64,000 nucleotides of DNA from positions 1,178,001 through 1,242,000 of the forward strand of contig CAWFTP010000003.1 of the NCBI GenBank assembly GCA_963818885.1, read 5' to 3'. The DNA is from DATFDN01 sp963818885 (GTDB taxonomy: Bacteria > Pseudomonadota > Alphaproteobacteria > Acetobacterales > Acetobacteraceae). The notes beneath the pieces were generated by a model. The model had not been told where the DNA came from. It worked only from the letters and a program-made list of their open reading frames with translations, and did no database searches. Made by a program: the position numbers and the translations under genes. Below, in pieces: positions 37,552 through 47,627 of the stretch (its first letter is position 1; each line of letters starts with the position of its first letter).

Positions 37552-39939
37552 TAGAACCTCGTGCCGAAGCCGAATCGGAAGATCTGGGTCTGGTCGTATT
37601 TCTGTTTCACGACGAACGGCGTGATGTCGATATTGATGAGGCCGAACGGTGTGCGCCACGAAATGCCGAAACCGGCGCCAAGCCGTGGCGCGGCCGTATC
37701 GAACACCTTTGGGCATACCCCACCGGGCGCCCCGCTGCAATTCGCCGATTCAAACGTTCCCTGGCTCAACGAGCCAACATCGACGAAGGCCCGACCGGAC
37801 ACGCCCAAATCCTGCGGCACCGGCAATGGGAAGCGCAATTCAGTCGACTGCGTGTAGATGAACCGGCCGCCCACCGAGTCGACCGTGCCGTCCGGATTGA
37901 CGACATGCGGACCGGCACCGCCGATCTCGAAGCCGCGCAGATTATCGCCACCCAGATAGAACCGGTCGATCACCAACTCCTGAACTCCGAGGTTGAAAAA
38001 GTACCCGACGCCTGCCGACAGCGCGACGCCCCAATTGGTGTTGCCGCTCAGGAAGTCGAGCGGGATGTAATAGGAGCCATCGAGCCGGGTGCGGACGAAG
38101 CGGGCATTCCCCCCCAAGCCGGCGAAATCCGATCCGAACGCGAGGAGATAGCCGCTGTGGGGCGTGATCTTGCTGTCGCGCTCGTCCAGGGTTAGCACTT
38201 GGCTGATCTGCGACAGCAGCGATGATCCGGCCTCGCTTTGGATGAAGAAGTCGCTGGTCGTGATGTCGTACACGGTTCGATTGACCAGAGAATAGCTCCA
38301 CACCTGCTGAAGGTGCTCATTGAAATTGTAGCCAACCCGCGTAGTGATGCCGACCCGGCGCTCGTTATAGGGCTGGGTGCCCAGGGTGTTGGTCTGGATG
38401 AGGAAGGCATCGCCTCCCACCAATAGGTTGCGGTCGAGGAAATACGGATCCGTGACCGACAAGGTGATCGAGCTCTCCTTCTGCGCGAGCACCCCGTTGA
38501 TGCCGGCATCGATCCCTGTGCCAATGAAGTTCGACTCTCGAATACCGGTCGAGAGCAGGAAGCCCGCGTCGGTTGAATAGCCGCCGCCCAGGCTGAACTG
38601 CCCGGTTGCCTTCTCGCTGACCACGGTGTTGACGATGGCCTTGTCGGGCGCCGAGCCGGGTTCGGTCGTGATCTGTACGTTGTTGAAGTAATTGAGATCC
38701 TCAAGGCGTTGGCGCGAGCGGCGCAGCAATTCCTGGTTGTAGGCGTCCCCCTCGGCGATGCGGAATTCCCGCCGGATCACCCGGTCCTGGGTGCGCGTGT
38801 TGCCCGAGATGTTGATGCGCTCCACGTAGACGCGCGGTCCCTCGGTCACATCGAAAGTCAGGGTAACGGTATGCTTCTGGGTGTCGCGTTCGATCCTCGG
38901 CGTCACCTGCACGAAGGCATAGCCCCTGGTACGGATGTCGTCCTCGATGGCGTCGGCGCTGCGCCCCACCGCGTCGCCGTTGTACCAGTCGCCCTCGGCG
39001 AGTTTCAGGTCCTGCTTCAGGCTGTCGCTCGCGACACCTTTGAGCTGAGAATTGACCGTGATCTTGCCGACGCGGTAGCGGGCGCCCTCGTGGAGGGTGA
39101 AACTCACGAAGAAGGACTTGCGGTCGGGCGCCAGCTCGGCGCTCGCGTCGATGATCTCGAAATCGACATAGCCGTGCTCGAGATAGAAGCGGCGCAGCAG
39201 TTCCTTGTCGAACGCGAGCCGCTCGGAGGTGTACTGGTCGGCGGTTGACAAGAACGCCCACCAGCGCTGCGGCCGGCTGTTAATGACGTCAGCAAGCGTG
39301 CCTTCGCCGAAAGCGTGATTTCCCACGAAGACGATGCGACTGATCAGGGTCTCCGGCCCGTCATTGATGCGGAACACGAGAATTCACCCGATTCTCCGGC
39401 AGCCGGATGATCTCCGGCTCCACGGTCGCGTCGTAGCGCCCTTTCGCCGCATAGGAGTCCAGGATGCGCTTGCGGTCCGCCTCGGCAGCCGCCGGGGTGT
39501 ACACCGAACGCGCACGCAGCTGCACGACGGCGCTCAGCTGCTCGTCGTTCTGGGAGTGATTGCCCTCGAATACCACGCGGTTGACGATCGGATTCTCGGT
39601 GACATGGACGACTAGCGTGTCGCCCTGCGGCGTGATGCTCACGTCCTGGAACAATCCGGTCGCGTAGAGCGTCTTGACGCTGCGATCGATCTGCGCGGGA
39701 TCAAGCGGCTGACCCGGCTGGATCAGCATATAGGAGAGGATCGTGTTCGCATCGATCCGGCGATTGCCCTCCACCCGGATCGACCGGACGATCGGGCCAC
39801 CGATGCTTGGAGCCTGCTGGAGTGCCCGGACCGCCCCCTGCGTCCGGGAGGGCGTGCCGGTCCGCACCTGGGAGTCCGCGCTGCCGGATGGAACGATGAA
39901 CAGGAGGCAGGCGGCGAGGGCGACGACGGAACGATACAA
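37551..39939 (-). CDS. bamA: outer-membrane assembly factor BamA, one frame break
   Basis: Central subunit of the BAM complex, about 795 aa repaired. Signal peptide, five POTRA domains (first begins VRSIRVEGNRRIDANTI, last VERINISGNTRTQD), then a 16-strand barrel with the conserved loop-6 motif region NLRGFEIGG and a C-terminal Phe (FGFGTRF). One extra base at ~39383, in POTRA 3, splits it; repaired homology reads ENRVNLVFRINDGP. The start is TTG at 39939 with GGGAGACC upstream; no ATG fits. BamA is essential, so the break is very unlikely to be real. Confidence 0.94.
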
Positions 39940-40124
39940 ACGGCGGTCTCCCAGTGACGTCTCAGGCCGAGGGACGCGCCGCGAGTTCCGGACGCACTGG
40001 CCAAGCGGCGCCGGACCATAGCGGCCCCTCCGGAGTCACGCCAGCGGGCGCATTCGCGCATTTTGACGGAACGGAGCGTCCTGGCCAATGTTGTCGGGCC
40101 GACCCCCGCAGCAAGGAAACCGGA

Positions 40125-41399
40125 ATGCGTCCTGCCTTGGACATGATCTTGAATCGGCTGATCACGCTGGGGCGCCTCACGGTGCGTTGGCCGGACGGGA
40201 GCAGCACAGCCTATGCCGGTTCGCCCGGCTCGGGTCCGGAGGCCGGCCTCATTCTGCGGGACACGGCGACCGTGCGCCGGCTGGTTATCAATCCCGCGCT
40301 CTACACAGGCGAAGCCTACATGGACGGCGGATTGCAGCCCGATGGCTGCGACATCTACCAGCTCCTTGATCTCTTGATCGCCAACATGATGGCAAACGCG
40401 CACGGCCATCCACTGGCGCGGCTACGCGCCGCGGTGCTGGGCGTGCGCCGGCGGATCGACCAGCACAACACCGCCCGCCGGGCGCGCGCCAACGTCGCGC
40501 ATCACTACGACCTCAACGGGCGGCTCTACAGCCTCTTCCTCGATCGCGACCGGCAGTATTCCTGTGCCTATTTCCCGCGCGGCGACGAGACGTTGGAGGA
40601 GGCGCAGGCGGCCAAGAAGCACCACCTCGCCGCCAAGCTATGCCTCGACCGGCCGGACCTCACGGTGCTCGACATCGGCTCTGGCTGGGGCGGCCTCGCG
40701 CTGACGCTCGCGCGGGACTACGGCGCGCGCGTGATGGGCGTGACGCTCTCCACGGAGCAGCTGACCGAATCCCGCGGCCGCGCGGAGGCGGAGGGGCTAG
40801 GTGATCGGGTCCGATTCGAGCTGATGGATTATCGCGTCGTCACCGAACGGTTCGACCGCATCGTCTCGGTCGGCATGTTCGAGCATGTCGGCGTCGTGCA
40901 TTACCGGGAATTCTTCGCCAGCGTCTCGCGCTGCCTCAAGCCGGACGGGGTCGCCCTGCTGCACGCGATCGGACGCAACGAGCGGCCGGGCAGCACCAAT
41001 CCCTGGCTGGCCAAGTACATCTTTCCGGGCGGCTACTGCCCGGCGCTGTCGGAGGTCGTCGCACCGATCGAGAAATCCGGGCTGCTGATGACCGATATCG
41101 AGGTCCTGCGCCTGCACTACGCGGAGACCCTGCGCCACTGGCGCCGACGCTTCGCCGCCAACCGCGACGCCATCGCCACCCTCTATGATGAGCGGTTCTG
41201 CCGCATGTTCGAGTTCTATCTCGCCGGCTGCGAGCTCGCCTTTCGGCGCGAGAACATGATGAATTTCCAGATCCAGCTCGCGCACGAGCAGACCGCCGCG
41301 CCATTGACCCGCGACTACATCACCGAGACCGAGCGCCGCATGGCCGCCACCGGCGCCACAGCCCCGGGCCCGGTTCCCGAGTTGCGCCGGTCGCCCTAG
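40125..41399 (+). CDS. cfa: cyclopropane-fatty-acyl-phospholipid synthase
   Basis: SAM-dependent methylenation of unsaturated membrane lipids. 424 aa. The N-terminal lipid-binding domain precedes NVAHHYDLNGRLYSLFLD and the SAM site LDIGSGWGGLALTLARDYGA. Active-site blocks follow: MFEHVGVVHYREFF, IFPGGYCPALSEV and the C-terminal MMNFQIQLAHEQ. ATG chosen with AAGGAAACC upstream; the frame stays open further upstream without a better start. Divergent from bamA. Confidence 0.93.
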   Translation: MRPALDMILNRLITLGRLTVRWPDGSSTAYAGSPGSGPEAGLILRDTATVRRLVINPALYTGEAYMDGGLQPDGCDIYQLLDLLIANMMANAHGHPLARLRAAVLGVRRRIDQHNTARRARANVAHHYDLNGRLYSLFLDRDRQYSCAYFPRGDETLEEAQAAKKHHLAAKLCLDRPDLTVLDIGSGWGGLALTLARDYGARVMGVTLSTEQLTESRGRAEAEGLGDRVRFELMDYRVVTERFDRIVSVGMFEHVGVVHYREFFASVSRCLKPDGVALLHAIGRNERPGSTNPWLAKYIFPGGYCPALSEVVAPIEKSGLLMTDIEVLRLHYAETLRHWRRRFAANRDAIATLYDERFCRMFEFYLAGCELAFRRENMMNFQIQLAHEQTAAPLTRDYITETERRMAATGATAPGPVPELRRSP

Positions 41400-41400
41400 C

Positions 41401-43188
41401 TCAATTCTCCTCTCCCGCTTGGGGAGACATCGTCAACCGGCGAGGTGGATTTCCAGCCGCTTTGTCGCCGCGGGCAGCGGTCAGCCGGGCGTTCCCGTCG
41501 GTCCAGCGCGCGACACGGGCTGCGTCGCGCTCCGCGGCCCACCAGCCCTCCGCCAGCCCGGGGCCGTCGAGCGCGATTTCGCGCGCGCCCGTCGGCCCAT
41601 GCGCGATGAGGCGCGCCACCGAGACCCCCAGCCGGCGACGGTCGTCGATCCACGGCATCCGGTCTGACGGCCGGAACGCGCCCGAGCGCAGCCGCACCCA
41701 GGCCGCGCCGTCCGGCAGCGCGAAGACCCGCCCCCCGCCGTCCGTGCTCACCATTGGCGCCATCTCCCCCGCGGCCTCCAGCCACAGGCCGGGATCGTCC
41801 GCCGAAGCGGGCAGCACCGGCGCGCCATGGCCGAGCGCCACCGCGCGCGTCGCCAACCGCCGCCACAGGGGCTCGATGGTCGCCGGATCGGTCGCGAGCG
41901 GGGCGCAGGCATCGATGTCCCAGCTTCGTGGGCGGGGCCTGGCGAGGTCGGGATGCGAGACCGGCGCCGCTCCGCCGTTTTCGAACAGCGTCCGGTTGCC
42001 GGTGTCGAGATAGCTCTCCGCCGCCAGACCCTCGGCGAGCAGAACCGCATGACGGTCGAGCTCGATGTGGAAATAGCGGATGTCAGGCACGTCGAGGTCC
42101 TGCACGATTGTCCTGCCGTTCACCAGCAGCCGCGCCGGCACCAGCACGCCGTCTAGGAGCAGCGCGTGATCAGGGGAAACCGATAGCTCGCGCTCCGGAA
42201 TGCCGGGGCTGATCGCTCCGTGAGCGATGCGGATCGGCGCGACCAGGTCGGGCTGCGGATGCGCCCGTACATCGATCCGCCGATGTCCGACCCAGCGGAT
42301 CGGGCGGGCGACGGCCTCGCGGTGCTCTAACGTCAGGACCACATCGCCCGCCCGCAGCCGTTCCACCGCGGTATGGCCATCCGGTGTGCTGATGCGCGTT
42401 CCCTTGGCGAAGCAGGTGACGAGAATCTGGGTGCCGGTGCCGCTATCGGGGGCGAGCGAGACGCCGGGGCCGCCGACCCCTTCCATGACGACCATCTGCA
42501 CCGTATTGGTGCCGCCCTCGGTCAGCACCAGCGAGCCGGTGACGGGGTCGTAGGATGTGAGCACCGTGCTGACGAAGGGGATGCCCGGCAGGTCGATGGC
42601 GTTGGCGCCCTGAAAGCCCGTGAACGTACCCCCGACCGTCTCCGCCGGCGCCGGTGTGACGCCATCCAGCACGACCGTGTCGGCCGACACATCGTTGAAG
42701 CTGATGGTGATCTGGGCACCGATCGTCATGCCCACCTCCAGCCGCCCCGTGTTAGCCAGATTGATTATCCCGCCGCCAGTGAAGGTTTGGGGTCCAACCG
42801 GACTCGGGAACGTCTTGGAGAACGTGTCGAGCACCTGGCCGGTCACGTCCAGGGAGCCGCCGAAGATATCGAGGTTCGGTGGCGCGGGAGGACCGGAGAA
42901 GACCGCGATCTGGCCTAGGCCAAGCGTCGCGACGGTCGCCGGTGTGTTCAGCACGACCGTCGCATTGTAGGGCGGCCGCGAGTAGTTGGGGGGAACGAGA
43001 AACGACAGGGTGTTAGCGGAAACGATGTAGGCGCCGTCCCCGGACCCAGGCACCGTGCCAATCGTCGGCGGGTTGGTGATGGTCGTCGCGTTCGCCCAGA
43101 AGGCGCCGTTCGTCCAATCCCCGGTCGAGTTCCACTGGAAGGTCCCGGAGGTTGGCGAGGTGAACGGAAACCACCCGTAGTCGGTCAT
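41401..43188 (-). CDS. large exported-type protein with C-terminal Hint domain (A)
   Basis: A 595-aa protein. Residues 1-250 are repetitive Gly/Thr/Val-rich beta sequence with no classical signal peptide. At Cys259 a Hint (hedgehog/intein) domain begins: CFAKGTRISTPDGHTAVERL, then VVLTLEHREAVARPIRWVGH and LSVSPDHALLLDGVLVPARL, the blocks carrying the nucleophilic Cys and the catalytic His. About 180 residues follow. Such proteins are common in Acetobacteraceae and may self-cleave, but no intein C-terminal HN-Cys/Ser junction is evident. The last residues (SPQAGEEN) derive from a palindromic repeat. No secretion genes adjacent. Confidence 0.75.
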   Translation of the reverse strand: MTDYGWFPFTSPTSGTFQWNSTGDWTNGAFWANATTITNPPTIGTVPGSGDGAYIVSANTLSFLVPPNYSRPPYNATVVLNTPATVATLGLGQIAVFSGPPAPPNLDIFGGSLDVTGQVLDTFSKTFPSPVGPQTFTGGGIINLANTGRLEVGMTIGAQITISFNDVSADTVVLDGVTPAPAETVGGTFTGFQGANAIDLPGIPFVSTVLTSYDPVTGSLVLTEGGTNTVQMVVMEGVGGPGVSLAPDSGTGTQILVTCFAKGTRISTPDGHTAVERLRAGDVVLTLEHREAVARPIRWVGHRRIDVRAHPQPDLVAPIRIAHGAISPGIPERELSVSPDHALLLDGVLVPARLLVNGRTIVQDLDVPDIRYFHIELDRHAVLLAEGLAAESYLDTGNRTLFENGGAAPVSHPDLARPRPRSWDIDACAPLATDPATIEPLWRRLATRAVALGHGAPVLPASADDPGLWLEAAGEMAPMVSTDGGGRVFALPDGAAWVRLRSGAFRPSDRMPWIDDRRRLGVSVARLIAHGPTGAREIALDGPGLAEGWWAAERDAARVARWTDGNARLTAARGDKAAGNPPRRLTMSPQAGEEN

Positions 43189-43266
43189 GCGACATTCCTC
43201 CCGGCTTTAATCCGGAGGTTAGCCGCCTCACTCGGCCGTGAAAAGGGAAACGTGATCGAATCGTAA

Positions 43267-43282
43267 ATTCTTCGCGAAGAAT
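43267..43282. promoter_or_regulatory. 16-bp perfect palindrome in the Hint-A/dnaB divergent spacer
   Basis: ATTCTTCGCGAAGAAT is perfectly self-complementary and AT-richer than its surroundings. It lies 79 nt before the Hint protein start and 100 nt before dnaB, a position suited to a dimeric repressor or activator serving either gene. Confidence 0.45.
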
Positions 43283-43324
43283 AGGACGCTCCTCGATTCC
43301 CAATCCGCCCCCGTGTTCCACACG

Positions 43325-43333
43325 CTATCCACA
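43325..43333 (+). promoter_or_regulatory. possible DnaA box upstream of dnaB
   Basis: CTATCCACA differs by one base from the DnaA consensus TTATCCACA and sits about 50 nt before the dnaB start. A single box is weak evidence and does not indicate an origin. Confidence 0.25.
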
Positions 43334-43382
43334 GATTCCGGGGCGTGCGGGCGGCGCGGATGGGGAATAGACTGACGCCCGC

Positions 43383-44876
43383 GTGAACATCCTCGACTCG
43401 CCCCTGCTCGGCCTCTCCCAGCGCCTACCACCGTCCAATCTGCAGGCGGAACAGGCCCTGCTCGGCGCGCTGCTCGCCAACAACCGTGCCTATGAGCGGG
43501 TCGCGGAGTTCCTGATCCCCGAGCACTTCGCCGACCCGATCCACGGCCGCATCTACCAGGCCATCGCCCGGCGCGTCGAAGCCGGCCAGCTCGCCGACGC
43601 CGTCACGCTGAAGGCCGAGTTCGAGCACTCCGGCATGCTGGAGGAGGTCGGCGGCACCGCCTATCTCGCTCAGCTACTGACCGCGATGGTCGGCATCATC
43701 AATGCCGGCGAGTATGGCCGCACCGTCTACGACGCCTGGATCCGCCGCGAGCTGATCGATGTCGGCGAGACGGTGGTCAACAACGCCTTCGGTGCCGATC
43801 CCGAGCTCGATGGCCCGTCGCAAATCGAGGCCGCCGAGCAGCGCCTGTTCGAGCTTGCGACCGACGGCGCCGGGACCGGCGGCGCGATCCCCTTCGAGCG
43901 CGCGCTCACGGAGGCGATCCTCGGCGCCGAGCGCGCCTTTCACCGCCAGGGCGGCGTCTCCGGCCTCACCACCGGGCTGCGCGACATCGACGCGCGCACC
44001 GGCGGATTGCACCCGTCCGACCTCGTGATCCTCGCGGGACGCCCGGGCATGGGTAAAAGCGCGCTCGCCACCAAGATAGCCTTCGGTGCCGCCAAGGCGA
44101 TGCTCGCGGAAACCCGTGAGCGCGATCCGAACGCGGTCCCGAAGACTTGCGTCGCAATCTTCTCGCTGGAGATGAGCGCCGAGCAGCTCGCGACCCGCCT
44201 CCTGTCGGAGGAGGCGCGCATCTCGGGCGACCGCATCCGGCGGGGCGATATCGGCCAGCGCGACTTCGACCGCTTCGTCGCCGTCTCGCGCGACATCGCC
44301 GGCCTGCCGATCCAGATCGACGATACCCCGGCGATCACCATGTCCGCGCTGCGCACCCGCTGCCGTCGCCTCAAGCGCACCAAGGGGCTGGCGCTCGTCG
44401 TGGTCGACTACCTCCAGCTCATGCGCCCCGCCGCCGGCACGCGGCCGGAGAACCGGGTGCTGGAGATCAGCCAGATCACCCAGGGGCTGAAGGCGCTGGC
44501 GAAGGAGCTGTCGCTGCCGGTCCTCGCCCTCTCGCAGCTCTCCCGCGCGGTCGAGAACCGTGAGGATAAGCGCCCTCAGCTCGCCGACCTGCGTGAATCG
44601 GGCACCATCGAGCAGGATTCCGACTGCGTCATGTTCATCTATCGCGACGACTACTACCTGCGCCAGCGTGAGCCGAAGGCGATGTCCTTCGATTCGGAGG
44701 ACAAGTTCCAGGCGCAGATGGACAAGTGGAAGCGCGATATGGAGCAGGTCCACAACCGCGCCGAGCTCATCATCGGCAAGCAACGCCACGGCCCCACCGG
44801 CAAGATCGACCTGTTTTTCGAGGCCGAGTTCACCCGCTTCGCCGATCTCGACCAGATGCACGGCGGGTATGACTGA
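43383..44876 (+). CDS. dnaB: replicative DNA helicase DnaB
   Basis: Hexameric 5'-3' fork helicase, 497 aa. The N-terminal domain begins PPSNLQAEQALLGALLANN. RecA-like core: Walker A GRPGMGKSAL, FSLEMSAEQLATRLL, Walker B LVVVDYLQLM, and Q/R-finger region LALSQLSRAVENREDKRP. GTG start at the canonical N-terminus. Its last 8 nt overlap the alr ATG, the first link in a chain of four overlapping genes. Intact. Confidence 0.97.
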   Translation: MNILDSPLLGLSQRLPPSNLQAEQALLGALLANNRAYERVAEFLIPEHFADPIHGRIYQAIARRVEAGQLADAVTLKAEFEHSGMLEEVGGTAYLAQLLTAMVGIINAGEYGRTVYDAWIRRELIDVGETVVNNAFGADPELDGPSQIEAAEQRLFELATDGAGTGGAIPFERALTEAILGAERAFHRQGGVSGLTTGLRDIDARTGGLHPSDLVILAGRPGMGKSALATKIAFGAAKAMLAETRERDPNAVPKTCVAIFSLEMSAEQLATRLLSEEARISGDRIRRGDIGQRDFDRFVAVSRDIAGLPIQIDDTPAITMSALRTRCRRLKRTKGLALVVVDYLQLMRPAAGTRPENRVLEISQITQGLKALAKELSLPVLALSQLSRAVENREDKRPQLADLRESGTIEQDSDCVMFIYRDDYYLRQREPKAMSFDSEDKFQAQMDKWKRDMEQVHNRAELIIGKQRHGPTGKIDLFFEAEFTRFADLDQMHGGYD

Positions 44877-46044
44877 GCACGGCGTGCCCCCTCCCCCCAT
44901 CCCCCTCGCGCAAGGGGAGGGGGTGCTGCCCGCTGCGTCACCCCCTCCCCTTGCGGGAGGGGGATGGGGGGAGGGCCCCACCCACGCCGGCGCCATCCTC
45001 ACCATCGATCTCGGCGCCATCGTCGCCAACTGGCGCACCCTCGCCGCCCGCCACCCCTCCGGCCCGGTCGCTGGAGTCGTGAAGGCGGACGCCTACGGCC
45101 TCGGCGCCGCCCACGTCGCCCCCGCCCTGCACCACGCCGGCTGCCGGCACTTCTTCACCGCGTTGCTGGACGAAGCGCTCGCCATCCGCCCGCTCGTGCC
45201 TGGCGCGATGCTCGCCGTGCTGAACGGCCCCTTCCCGGGCTCGGAGGACGAGTACGTCGCCCGAGACATCGTTCCCGTGCTCGGCTCGGCGGCGGAGATG
45301 GCCGCCTGGGACGCCGCCGCGCGCCGCGCCAGGCGCACCCTGCCCGCGATTCTACACGTCGACACCGGCATGTCCCGCCTCGGCCTGCCGCCCGACGGAC
45401 CCGTCCCGGTGCCCGACACGATCCGCCTGCTCTACGTCATGACCCACCTGGTCTCCTCGGAGATCGCCTCCGAGCCGCTCAACCAGCAGCAGCTCCGCCG
45501 CTTCGAGGCATGGTGCGCGCAATTCCCCGGCATCCCGCGCAGCCTCGCCAATTCCTCCGCCATTTTCCTGCCCGGCTTCGGCTTCGATCTCGCCCGCCCG
45601 GGTGCGGCGCTCTACGGCATCAATCCGACCCCCGGCCAGCCGAACCCGATGCGCCAGACCGTGCACCTCGCCGCCCGAGTCCTCTCGGTGCGCGACATCG
45701 GCCCCGGCCAAAGCGTCGGCTACAACGCGACCTGGCACGCCGCCCGCCCCAGCCGGATCGCCACCGCCGCGATCGGCTACGCCGACGGCTGGCTGCGCAG
45801 CCAATCCAACCGCGGCCAGGCCTTCTTTGACGGGCGGGCGCTGGCGCTGGTAGGGCGTGTGTCCATGGACCTCGCCACCTTCGATGCGACCGACCATCCG
45901 GCGCTGCGGCCGGGCGACTGGCTGGAACTGCTCGGTCCCGGCCGCACGCCCGACGACGTCGCCGAGGCCGCCGGCACCAACGGCTATGAGGTGCTGACCT
46001 CGCTCGGCCGGCGCTTCCACCGCGTCTACCGTCCCGCTTCGTGA
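44869..46044 (+). CDS. alr: alanine racemase with palindrome-encoded N-terminal insert
   Basis: PLP enzyme making D-Ala for peptidoglycan, 391 aa. PLP Lys72 in GVVKADAYGLGA, then HVDTGMSRLGL, the second-base region SVGYNATWHAA, GYADGW and GRVSMDLATFD. The normal protein would begin near AILTIDLGAIVANWR. Here residues ~7-36 (PPPPIPLAQGEG..PPPLAGGGWGEG) are encoded by a 35-bp inverted repeat of a dispersed element, kept in frame. The only available start is the ATG overlapping the dnaB stop, before the insert; no ATG, GTG or TTG lies between insert and core. Confidence 0.9.
   Translation: MTEHGVPPPPIPLAQGEGVLPAASPPPLAGGGWGEGPTHAGAILTIDLGAIVANWRTLAARHPSGPVAGVVKADAYGLGAAHVAPALHHAGCRHFFTALLDEALAIRPLVPGAMLAVLNGPFPGSEDEYVARDIVPVLGSAAEMAAWDAAARRARRTLPAILHVDTGMSRLGLPPDGPVPVPDTIRLLYVMTHLVSSEIASEPLNQQQLRRFEAWCAQFPGIPRSLANSSAIFLPGFGFDLARPGAALYGINPTPGQPNPMRQTVHLAARVLSVRDIGPGQSVGYNATWHAARPSRIATAAIGYADGWLRSQSNRGQAFFDGRALALVGRVSMDLATFDATDHPALRPGDWLELLGPGRTPDDVAEAAGTNGYEVLTSLGRRFHRVYRPAS
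44889..44975. repeat. 35-bp inverted repeat inside the 5' end of alr
   Basis: Arms 44889-44923 and 44941-44975 are reverse complements at 34 of 35 positions, with a 17-nt spacer. The full 87 bp is a multiple of three and keeps the alr frame. Each arm also contains its own small CCCCT..AGGGG palindrome. It matches the element at 33615-33668. The predicted mRNA stem would begin 18 nt after the alr start codon and be extremely stable. Confidence 0.9.
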
Positions 46045-46826
46045 GGCACCCGCTCGACTCGGTCGCCACCCTCGGACGGGGGGTGATCGCCGCCGTCCGC
46101 GGCTCCGGCTCGCTCACGCTGTTCGCGCTGGAGGGCGTCTCGCATCTGGTCCGCCCACCATTCTACGGCCGCATGTTCGGCCGCGCGTTGCTGGAGATCG
46201 GCTATTTCAGCCTGCCCGTGGTGGCCCTGACGGCGATCTTCACCGGCATGGTCCTCGCGCTGCAGTCTTATCTCGGCTTCGCCCGCTTCTCGGCCCAAAG
46301 CGCGACCGCCAACGTCGTCGTGCTGTCGATCACCCGCGAGCTCGGCCCCGTGCTGGCGGGGCTGATCGTCGCCGGGCGCATCGGCTCGGCGATGGCGGCC
46401 GAGATCGGCACCATGCGGGTCACCGACCAGATCGACGCGCTGACTACGTTGTCCACCAACCCGATGAAATACCTGGTGACGCCGCGCCTGCTCGCGGGCA
46501 CGATCGCGCTCCCGTTCCTCGTCGTCATCGCCGATATCCTGGGCGTGATGGGCGGCTTCATCGTCGGCGTCGCCAAGCTCGGCTTCGGGCCACAGACCTA
46601 CCTCATCAATACCCTCAACTTCATGCGGACGGGCGACGTCGTCTCGGGCCTCGTGAAGGCGGCGGTGTTCGGCTTCCTGATCGCGCTGATGGGCTGCTAT
46701 CACGGCTATCACAGCCGCGGGGGTGCCGAGGGCGTGGGCTCGGCGACCACCGGCGCCGTGGTCAGCGCCTCGATCCTGATCCTCGCCTTCGACTTCGTGC
46801 TCACCGAGCTGTTCTTCGCCCGATGA
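46041..46826 (+). CDS. mlaE: MlaE-type lipid transport permease
   Basis: Inner-membrane permease (261 aa) of an MCE/Mla ABC system moving phospholipid between inner and outer membranes. Signature blocks: FTGMVLALQSYLGFARF, ITRELGPVLAGLIVAGRIGS, AAEIGTMRVTDQIDALTTL and GCYHGYHSRGGAEGVG. The GTG start overlaps the alr stop and its end overlaps mlaF (ATGA). The substrate-binding MCE protein (MlaD) does not follow in this window. Confidence 0.93.
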   Translation: MRHPLDSVATLGRGVIAAVRGSGSLTLFALEGVSHLVRPPFYGRMFGRALLEIGYFSLPVVALTAIFTGMVLALQSYLGFARFSAQSATANVVVLSITRELGPVLAGLIVAGRIGSAMAAEIGTMRVTDQIDALTTLSTNPMKYLVTPRLLAGTIALPFLVVIADILGVMGGFIVGVAKLGFGPQTYLINTLNFMRTGDVVSGLVKAAVFGFLIALMGCYHGYHSRGGAEGVGSATTGAVVSASILILAFDFVLTELFFAR

Positions 46827-47611
46827 ACCGGGCCGTCCCCCCGGCCGTCCCCAAGATCCGGGTGCGCGGCCTGCGCAAGAGCTTCGGGCCCAAGCGCGTG
46901 CTCGACGGGGTCGACCTCGACGTCGCCACCGGCAGCTCGCTGGTGGTGATCGGCATCTCGGGCAGCGGCAAGTCGGTGCTGCTCAAGTGCATCCTCGGCC
47001 TGCTCACCCCTGATGCCGGCACCATCGAGATCGACGGTCGAAACGTCCTGGCCCTGAGCGCGACCGAGCAGGACGAGGCGCGCGCCGGCATCGGCATGCT
47101 GTTCCAGAACGGCGCGCTGTTCGACAGCCTGCCGGTCTGGGAGAACGTGACGTTCGGCCTGCTCGCCCGCGGGACCGTGACCCGTCGAGCCGCACGCCGG
47201 CAGGCAGCGGGCTTGCTCGCCCAGGTCGGCCTCGCCGAGACGGTCGGCGACCTCTACCCGGCCGAGCTCTCGGGCGGCATGCAGAAGCGCGTGGCACTCG
47301 CCCGCGCCATCGCCGCCCAGCCCGCCATCATGCTCTTCGACGAGCCGACCACCGGGCTCGACCCGATCATGGGCGCGGTGATCGACGGGCTGATCGTCGA
47401 CTGCGTCCGCCGGCTCGGGAGCACCGCCATCGCGATCACGCATGACATGGCGAGCGCAAGGCGGATCGGCGACACCATCGCCATGCTGCTGGACGGGCGC
47501 ATCGTCTGGTCGGGCCCCCCCGCCGCCCTGCTCGACAGCGGCAATGCGGCGGTCGACCAGTTCACCCACGGCCGCCGCGACGGCCCCATCCAGATGGCGC
47601 TGCGCCGGTAG
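46823..47611 (+). CDS. mlaF: MlaF-type lipid transport ATPase
   Basis: ATPase partner of MlaE, 262 aa. Walker A GISGSGKSVL, GMLFQNGALFDSLPVWENV (typical of MlaF Q-loop region), signature ELSGGMQKRVALARA, Walker B IMLFDEPTTGLD and H-loop AITHDM. The C-terminal QFTHGRRDGPIQMALR matches the MlaF end. Usually mlaD, mlaC and mlaB follow; here the next gene is an amidohydrolase, so the other subunits must be elsewhere. Confidence 0.93.
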   Translation: MNRAVPPAVPKIRVRGLRKSFGPKRVLDGVDLDVATGSSLVVIGISGSGKSVLLKCILGLLTPDAGTIEIDGRNVLALSATEQDEARAGIGMLFQNGALFDSLPVWENVTFGLLARGTVTRRAARRQAAGLLAQVGLAETVGDLYPAELSGGMQKRVALARAIAAQPAIMLFDEPTTGLDPIMGAVIDGLIVDCVRRLGSTAIAITHDMASARRIGDTIAMLLDGRIVWSGPPAALLDSGNAAVDQFTHGRRDGPIQMALRR

Positions 47612-47627
47612 GCCCCTCCGAAGCTGT

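Noticed and set aside
43325..43333. Replication origin near dnaB
   Set aside because: One imperfect DnaA box, no AT-rich unwinding element and no dnaA, parAB or other origin markers.
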